From positions 1-10,602 of the forward strand of contig JACDBE010000128.1 in the NCBI GenBank assembly GCA_013695075.1: a stretch of DNA of 10,602 nt, in the 5' to 3' direction. This DNA is from Acidimicrobiia bacterium (GTDB lineage: Bacteria; Actinomycetota; Acidimicrobiia; Spongiisociales; UBA5794). This document shows, piece by piece, positions 1 to 10,602 of the stretch. The position numbers were made by a program, and so were the translations under genes. The notes under the pieces were generated by a model. That model had not been told where the DNA came from and did no database searches. It saw only the letters and a list, made by a program, of their open reading frames with translations. Positions within the stretch are counted from its first letter, which is position 1. The number at the start of each line of letters is the position of its first letter.

Positions 1-36
1 TGGTAGTGCTTGATGGTGCCCCTGGTAGTGATCGTC

Positions 37-65
37 TTGGCGACGCCCGCCACCCCGGCTACCCT
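37..65 (+). promoter_or_regulatory. Candidate sigma70-type promoter for the rplJ leader
   Basis: TTGGCG (37-42) and TACCCT (60-65) are separated by 17 bases, the optimal spacing. TACCCT is the only TAnnnT match on the + strand between position 1 and the rplJ start. The stretch 171-264 contains no TA dinucleotide at all, so a promoter immediately before rplJ is unlikely. Initiation near 72 would give a leader of about 200 nt, which is reasonable for an L10 operon. The -10 box matches consensus at only three of six positions and the DNA is GC-rich, so a chance match is possible. The true promoter could also lie upstream of the window. Confidence 0.3.
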
Positions 66-138
66 GTCCGCCGCACAACCCATCGACCCCAGACCGCAGG
101 TGCCCTCGGGCATGAGTTCGCCAACGGCGACGCCGGCG

Positions 139-230
139 CAGGTCGCCACCAGCCACCATCGGTGGCTCACCTGGCTCCCGCGCTGCCCGCTCGGGAGTTT
201 CCTTCATTCCCGGGAGCGCCTTCTTTTCTT
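139..230 (+). promoter_or_regulatory. Structured rplJ mRNA leader, candidate L10 autoregulatory region
   Basis: Two hairpins can be drawn. The first (139-173) pairs CAGGT (139-143) with ACCTG (169-173). It then has an asymmetric internal loop (seven bases against one) and a perfect 7-bp stem, AGCCACC (151-157) with GGTGGCT (161-167), closed by ATC. The second (190-214) pairs CTCGGGAG (190-197) with TTCCCGGG (207-214), including two G-U pairs. It is followed six bases later by the pyrimidine run TTCTTTTCTT (221-230), as in an attenuator. In many bacteria L10, complexed with L12, binds the leader of its own operon and represses it, and this is the expected place. I could not match a kink-turn or the known L10-leader consensus by eye, so the assignment rests on position and folding. 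Confidence 0.4.
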
Positions 231-259
231 GGGGAGGTCGGGGTGCACCGCAACGAAAG

Positions 260-264
260 AAGGA
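260..264 (+). promoter_or_regulatory. Ribosome binding site of rplJ, decides the start
   Basis: AAGGA lies six bases before the ATG at 271, and touches the in-frame ATG at 265. The spacing favours 271. In-frame codons further upstream encode no recognisable L10 sequence. Confidence 0.7.
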
Positions 265-270
265 ATGGAC

Positions 271-1131
271 ATGCCGAGACCCGAGAAGGTGGCGGCGGTC
301 AACGACATCAAGGATCGGTTGTCTGGTGCCCAGGCGGTGTTCCTCGCCGAGTACTCCGGGTTGTCGGTGAAAGCCCAGCAGTCGCTGCGTCGCGGTCTGC
401 GGGCGCAGGGTGCCGAGTTCCAGGTGGTCAAGATGACCCTGGCGCGGCGGGCCGCCGCCGAGCTGGAGCTCGACGAGCTTGACGACCTGCTGATCGGCCC
501 CACCGGGCTGGCCTTCGCCGACGGTGATGCCGTCGCCGCCGCCAAGGTCCTCAAGGACTTTGCCGCTGCCAACGACGTGTTCACCATCAAGGGCGGTCTC
601 CTCGGCACCACAGTGCTGACCGCCGAGCGCATTCGGGCGCTGGCCGAGATCGAGCCTCGCGAGGTGCTGTTGGCCAAGCTGGCAGGACTGTTCCAGGCGC
701 CGGCGGCGGCCATGGCCGGGCTGCTCGCCGCCCTCCCCAGGGGAGCGGCGACGATGTTCCAAGCGCTGGTCGACAAGCGATCGGAAGGCATACCGGCGGT
801 GGAGCCGGCGGCGTCCGACGAGCCCGCCGAGACGCATGAGACCGCTGAGCCGACTGACGACATTGAGCAACCGGGCGCCGACGCACCCGACCCTGAGCCG
901 GTAGGCGAAGCAGTCGAGACCGAGCCACCGGCCGCCCAGGCTGCGGACGAGGAGCCGGCAGGCGATGCAGCCCAGGCCGAGGAACCTGCTGCTGAGGAAC
1001 CCTACGAGGTCGCCGACGCCGCCGCCGCCGATCCGGCGGCTGCCGCAGCCACCGTTGATGAGATCGCCGAGACCACCGAGATCACCGAGATCAAAGACGA
1101 GACGGCCGACAAGGCCGAGGAGGAGCAGTGA
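271..1131 (+). CDS. rplJ: 50S ribosomal protein L10 with long acidic C-terminal extension
   Basis: L10 anchors the ribosomal stalk: its N-terminal domain binds 23S rRNA and its C-terminal helix carries L7/L12 dimers. With the start at 271 the product is 286 residues. Residues 1-170 follow the L10 pattern: an opening MPRPEKVAAVNDIKDRL, then FLAEYSGLSV, a KMTLARRA segment, FTIKGG, and a helical L12-binding region (about 130-170) including EVLLAKLAGLFQAPA. Most bacterial L10 proteins end there, at about 165-180 residues. Here a further 116 residues (171-286) follow, rich in Ala, Pro, Glu and Asp. I count 38 acidic residues, two Lys and no Arg, so the tail is probably disordered. It is genuinely in frame: its last codons contain the rplL ribosome binding site, and the TGA overlaps the rplL ATG. 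The gene is probably autoregulated through the leader upstream. The family call is secure; the role of the tail is unknown. Confidence 0.95.
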   Translation: MPRPEKVAAVNDIKDRLSGAQAVFLAEYSGLSVKAQQSLRRGLRAQGAEFQVVKMTLARRAAAELELDELDDLLIGPTGLAFADGDAVAAAKVLKDFAAANDVFTIKGGLLGTTVLTAERIRALAEIEPREVLLAKLAGLFQAPAAAMAGLLAALPRGAATMFQALVDKRSEGIPAVEPAASDEPAETHETAEPTDDIEQPGADAPDPEPVGEAVETEPPAAQAADEEPAGDAAQAEEPAAEEPYEVADAAAADPAAAAATVDEIAETTEITEIKDETADKAEEEQ

Positions 1132-1520
1132 TGGCCACCCCGTCCACCGAGGAGCTGTTGGGCATTTTCGACACGATGACCGTGCTCGAGCTGTCCGAGT
1201 TCGTTAAGGCGTTCGAAGAGCACTTCGACGTCACCGCCGCCGCGCCGATGGCCATGGCGGCCCCCGCCGCCGGCGGTGACGGCGCCGCCGCCCCCGCCGA
1301 AGAAGAGAAGGACGAGTTCGACGTCGTCCTCGCTGCCATCGGCGACCAGAAGATCCAGGTGATCAAGGAGGTCCGGGGGCTCACCAGCCTGGGTCTGAAG
1401 GACGCCAAGGACCTGGTCGACGGCGCACCCAACCCGGTGCTGGAGGGCGTCGACAAGGAGACCGCCGAGAAGGCGAAGGCGGCTCTCGAAGCCGTCGGCG
1501 CCACCGTTGAGCTCAGGTAG
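1131..1520 (+). CDS. rplL: 50S ribosomal protein L7/L12
   Basis: L7/L12 is the multicopy stalk protein that recruits and stimulates translational GTPases such as EF-Tu, EF-G and IF2. The 129-residue product has the full family architecture. The N-terminal dimerisation helices (about 2-36) include STEELLGIFDTMTVLELSEF. A flexible Ala/Pro/Gly hinge follows (about 37-60). The C-terminal factor-binding domain (about 61-129) contains EFDVVLAAIGDQKIQVIKEV, then VRGLTSLGLKDAKDLVDGAP, and ends in GATVELR. The ATG at 1131 overlaps the rplJ stop (TGATG). AGGAGG at 1118-1123 lies seven bases upstream, which favours this ATG over the adjacent GTG at 1128. The overlap suggests translational coupling with L10, consistent with the need for several L12 copies per L10. 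Nothing is missing or unusual. Confidence 0.97.
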   Translation: MATPSTEELLGIFDTMTVLELSEFVKAFEEHFDVTAAAPMAMAAPAAGGDGAAAPAEEEKDEFDVVLAAIGDQKIQVIKEVRGLTSLGLKDAKDLVDGAPNPVLEGVDKETAEKAKAALEAVGATVELR

Positions 1521-1531
1521 CCCCGGGCGGG

Positions 1532-1563
1532 CCCCGTCCTGTTTCCGCTCGTCTGAGGCGGGG
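1532..1563 (+). terminator. Hairpin after rplL, possible partial terminator or processing site
   Basis: CCCCGTC (1532-1538) can pair with GGCGGGG (1557-1563), including one U-G pair, around an 18-base loop, starting 12 bases after the rplL stop. No T run follows, so it is not a classical intrinsic terminator. In several bacteria an attenuator or RNase processing hairpin between rplL and rpoB lowers polymerase expression relative to the stalk proteins, and this one is in the right place. GC-rich DNA makes such stems easily, so confidence is low. Confidence 0.3.
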
Positions 1564-1610
1564 AGGGATGCTTCACCGTACCTGATGCCGGCCGCCGGCG
1601 TCGTCGACCC

Positions 1611-1639
1611 TTGACGGGTGGCGGCTACGGGTGTATGGT
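1611..1639 (+). promoter_or_regulatory. Candidate sigma70-type promoter for rpoBC
   Basis: TTGACG (1611-1616) and TATGGT (1634-1639) are exactly 17 bases apart. The -35 box matches consensus at five of six positions and the -10 box at four of six. This is the best promoter-like pair in the window. Initiation near 1646 would give an rpoB leader of about 160 nt. The same DNA can form a 5-bp stem (TGGCG 1619-1623 with CGCCA 1645-1649) followed by six T residues at 1657-1662. A weak terminator is therefore an alternative reading. Confidence 0.5.
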
Positions 1640-1697
1640 CGCATCGCCAGTTGAACTTTTTTCGCGACTCCCACCGTCAGGAGCTGGGGTAGCCGTG

Positions 1698-1706
1698 TGC
1701 TATTCT
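1698..1706 (+). promoter_or_regulatory. Candidate extended -10 promoter for rpoB
   Basis: TGCTATTCT has the TGnTAnnnT form of an extended -10 element. No good -35 hexamer is visible 16-18 bases upstream, which extended -10 promoters tolerate. Initiation near 1713 would leave an rpoB leader of about 95 nt. It could be a second start site or a chance match. Confidence 0.35.
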
Positions 1707-1793
1707 GGCTTGTTGGTCGTTCCGAAGCCTTCACGCTGACCCGCCCGCCACCCGTTCGATCGACCACGCCGTCCTGACCGTCGACCTGCCCAC

Positions 1794-1799
1794 AGGAGG
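1794..1799 (+). promoter_or_regulatory. Ribosome binding site of rpoB, decides a TTG start
   Basis: A full AGGAGG lies nine bases before the TTG at 1809. It is the strongest Shine-Dalgarno match near this gene. An in-frame CTG at 1803 is only three bases away and is less likely to be used. Confidence 0.75.
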
Positions 1800-1808
1800 A
1801 TCCTGCTC

Positions 1809-5165
<3,357 letters not shown>

Positions 5166-5214
5166 TGGGGAATAGGAGATTGTTGGAAGTAGTGATGAGA
5201 GATTCGCAACGGTT

Positions 5215-5219
5215 GGGAG
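5215..5219 (+). promoter_or_regulatory. Ribosome binding site of rpoC, supports a GTG start
   Basis: GGGAG lies nine bases before the GTG at 5229. The protein from this GTG begins MPQLFDELKIGLASADQIRS, a normal beta' N-terminus. The 63-base rpoB-rpoC gap is less GC-rich than the coding DNA and shows no hairpin, so rpoC is probably read through from rpoB. Confidence 0.6.
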
Positions 5220-5228
5220 TGAGCACAC

Positions 5229-9143
<3,915 letters not shown>

Positions 9144-9158
9144 TCCCGCAGAGCATTC

Positions 9159-9184
9159 CCCCTCCCCGCCCCCGCGGGGAGGGG
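9159..9184. terminator. Hairpin between convergent rpoC and GNAT gene, likely bidirectional terminator
   Basis: CCCCTCCCCGC (9159-9169) pairs perfectly with GCGGGGAGGGG (9174-9184) around a CCCC loop, giving an 11-bp, nearly all-GC stem. It begins 15 bases after the rpoC stop and lies eight bases beyond the stop of the convergent gene. No T run follows on either strand, so it departs from the classical intrinsic type; U-less hairpin terminators are often proposed for actinobacteria. A smaller stem (GGCTG 9186-9190 with CAGCC 9194-9198) overlaps the GNAT stop codon. Confidence 0.65.
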
Positions 9185-9192
9185 TGGCTGGA

Positions 9193-9717
9193 TCAGCCGA
9201 GGAGCTTCTTGGTGTAGCGGAGGACGGGCATGGTGGTGTTGGGGCCGACGGGGTAGTCGCGCTTGCCGCCGTCGTGGTTCCAGCCGTGACGCTCATAGAA
9301 CTCGATGGTGCCGGTGTTGCCTTCGAGGACCCACAGGATGCCCAGCTGGCGCCCCTCGTCGATCCAGGACGCTTCGGCTGCTTCGAGAAGACAGGAGCCG
9401 ACCCCGGTGTGGAGGTAAGGCTCCAGCAGGTAGATGGCCAGCAGCTCGATGCTGTCGTCGGGGAGGTCGTCGTCCACCGGCAACCCGGAGGAAGCGAACC
9501 CGATGACCTCACCGTCGACCTCGGCCACCCATGCCTGGAAACCGCCGTCATGCCCACCCAGCCATGACTTCCAGGCCCGGGCCCTGGCCTCGGGGCGCAG
9601 GCTGTCGAGCACCTCGTCCGGCATCAACCCGCGGTAGGCCCACTGCCAGGCGGCGACATGGACCTTGCCCAGGCTGGCGGCGTCGCCGATCTCGGCAGGT
9701 CGGATCACGGGCGCCAT
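9193..9717 (-). CDS. GNAT family N-acetyltransferase
   Basis: The 174-residue product has the Gcn5-related acetyltransferase fold, which moves an acetyl group from acetyl-CoA to an amine. It opens with VIRPAEIGDAASLGKVHVAA and YRGLMPDEVLDSL, wording typical of a common small GNAT subfamily. The acetyl-CoA pyrophosphate loop (motif A) is at residues 92-114 with H103-T-G-V-G-S108. Motif B is at 134-146, with N134 and FYERHGW. The substrate cannot be inferred. I chose the ATG at 9717 because the family homology begins there. An in-frame GTG at 9780 would add 21 residues unlike the family, and neither start has a well-placed Shine-Dalgarno. A TACCCT six bases before the ATG could be a -10 element for a leaderless mRNA, but no -35 matches. 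The gene converges on rpoC and lies downstream of the acylase gene on the same strand. Confidence 0.9.
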   Translation of the reverse strand: MAPVIRPAEIGDAASLGKVHVAAWQWAYRGLMPDEVLDSLRPEARARAWKSWLGGHDGGFQAWVAEVDGEVIGFASSGLPVDDDLPDDSIELLAIYLLEPYLHTGVGSCLLEAAEASWIDEGRQLGILWVLEGNTGTIEFYERHGWNHDGGKRDYPVGPNTTMPVLRYTKKLLG

Positions 9718-9797
9718 GCGCCAAGGGTACCCCTCACTGCCGCGCAAGCGTGGCACCCGCGTCGTCGCCGAACGATCCACGGAGCCACCCGGGGTAG

Positions 9798-10602
9798 TCA
9801 GGGCACCACGAGGGTGATCACCGACTCGGCCTGGTTCATCACCTGGCGTTCGGTGAGCAGCATCTCCTTGTAGGTGAGCGTGGCGTACAGCTCCAGCTGG
9901 TCGGAGAAGTGGGGGCTGAACGCGTCCCCGCTCTGCCCGGGGGCGACCACATTGCGGGCCCGCAGCGTGTCATCCGCACCCAGGTGGACGATCTGGTTGT
10001 AGGTGCCCCGGTTCATCCAGATGGTGTCCGGCACCGTCCCCGCCCCCAGCGGGCTCCACTCGATGGTGGAGATCGGCTGATCCCAGTCTTGAGGATCGGC
10101 GCTGGCATAGGTAGCGGTGAGCTCGTCGATGGCGGCGATCAGGGCTCCGGTCACCGCCTGGGACACCGTCTCGCCTTCGAGATAGTCGTTGATCAGGGGG
10201 AGAGCGGCATCGTCGCCGGCGAGCAGCCGATGGTTGAGGTTGGCGATGACGAACCGGTCGATGAGCCCGACGGTGTCGTCGGCGAACACCCGGTCGGACA
10301 TCGCCTGCCACCAGGCGTTCCAGATGGCCCCGGCGGGGTTGTCGTAGAAGCCGTCGTCGTTGCGGTCGACCTGGAGCCCGGCCCACGACTCCAGGATTCC
10401 GGTGATGCCGCCCAGCCGCGGGTCGGCCGTCGTGTCGACGGCGGCCAGCATGGCGTCGAGGTCGGTGGTCACCGCCACTAGGTCTGCCGTGCCGGTGGGG
10501 GTGTCGGTGGTGAACGACCCGATGCGGTTGAGCCGGTTGAGGGTGGCCATGGTCGCTTCACCCGCCGGCAGCGTCTCCAGGATGTTGCGGAGGGCGTTGA
10601 CC
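9798..10602 (-). CDS. Penicillin acylase family protein (peptidase S45), C-terminal part, cut by window edge
   Basis: The reading frame is open to the right edge, so the start and N-terminal portion are missing; 267 C-terminal residues are visible. An in-frame ATG at 10550 is internal, because codons upstream of it continue without a stop. The sequence resembles the beta-chain C-terminus of penicillin/cephalosporin and acyl-homoserine-lactone acylases, Ntn hydrolases that cleave amide bonds after self-processing into two chains. Supporting segments are WAGLQVDRNDDGFYDNPAGA, AIWNAWW, the late MNRGTYNQIVHLG, and APGQSGDAFSPHFSDQLELY near the end. The DRNDDGFYD loop (10341-10367) looks like a calcium-binding loop. 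The catalytic N-terminal Ser of the beta chain and any signal peptide lie outside the window, so activity, substrate and export cannot be judged. The stop lies 80 bases before the chosen GNAT start, so co-transcription is possible. Confidence 0.85.
   Translation of the reverse strand, partial: VNALRNILETLPAGEATMATLNRLNRIGSFTTDTPTGTADLVAVTTDLDAMLAAVDTTADPRLGGITGILESWAGLQVDRNDDGFYDNPAGAIWNAWWQAMSDRVFADDTVGLIDRFVIANLNHRLLAGDDAALPLINDYLEGETVSQAVTGALIAAIDELTATYASADPQDWDQPISTIEWSPLGAGTVPDTIWMNRGTYNQIVHLGADDTLRARNVVAPGQSGDAFSPHFSDQLELYATLTYKEMLLTERQVMNQAESVITLVVP

Noticed and set aside
1..170. A - strand frame open from a GTG at 170 to the left edge, with a hydrophobic stretch near its start and GC-rich third positions.
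   Set aside because: The other two readings of the region (+ strand) are also open with similar third-position GC. The start overlaps the hairpin at 139-173, and a divergent gene here would leave 171-264, which has no TA dinucleotide, as the only room for the rplJ promoter. No family was recognised. It cannot be fully excluded without the sequence to the left.
243..482. GTG at 243 preceded five bases earlier by GGAGG (233-237), opening an 80-codon frame that overlaps rplJ.
   Set aside because: The protein is Gly/Arg-rich low-complexity sequence, as expected from an out-of-frame reading of high-GC coding DNA, and lies almost entirely inside rplJ. The purine run may instead belong to leader RNA structure.
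9718..9780. N-terminal extension of the GNAT gene from a GTG at 9780.
   Set aside because: The 21 added residues do not resemble the family and no good Shine-Dalgarno precedes the GTG. The ATG at 9717 begins at the family boundary. The choice remains open without transcript data.
9909..10481. A 190-codon + strand frame over the acylase gene.
   Set aside because: It is antisense to a - strand frame with clear penicillin-acylase segments and has no recognisable family.

Overview
The window is high-GC bacterial DNA holding the ribosomal-stalk and RNA polymerase cluster rplJ-rplL-rpoB-rpoC on the + strand. Two accessory genes follow on the - strand: a GNAT acetyltransferase and the 3' part of a penicillin-acylase-family gene that runs off the right edge. 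RpoB and RpoC resemble actinobacterial proteins in motif wording and in a long N-terminal coiled-coil insert in RpoC. The source is therefore most likely an Actinomycetota, possibly a deep branch such as Acidimicrobiia. That class-level guess rests on memory of family features, not on a search.

Layout. Positions 1-270 look like a structured mRNA leader before rplJ, with one plausible promoter and two hairpins. rplJ (271-1131) encodes L10 with an unusual 116-residue acidic tail. Its stop codon overlaps the start of rplL (1131-1520, L7/L12). A 288-base gap (1521-1808) carries a hairpin and two promoter candidates, one with TTGACG and TATGGT 17 bases apart. rpoB (1809-5165, TTG start) and rpoC (5229-9143, GTG start) are separated by 63 bases. 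A perfect 11-bp hairpin at 9159-9184 separates rpoC from the convergent GNAT gene.

The four + strand genes supply two machines that are commonly co-regulated. L10 and L7/L12 form the ribosomal stalk that recruits GTPase factors, and beta and beta' form the RNA polymerase catalytic core. L10 usually represses its own operon through the leader, and a separate promoter before rpoB would uncouple polymerase from stalk synthesis.

No new multi-gene system is visible. The most notable signals are residue-level departures in otherwise normal core proteins. RpoC lacks all four cysteines of its second (C-terminal) zinc site. RpoB has Gln in place of the near-invariant acidic residue equivalent to E. 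coli beta Glu813, beside the active centre. L10 carries the long acidic extension. These could together mark a divergent RNA polymerase and stalk lineage.
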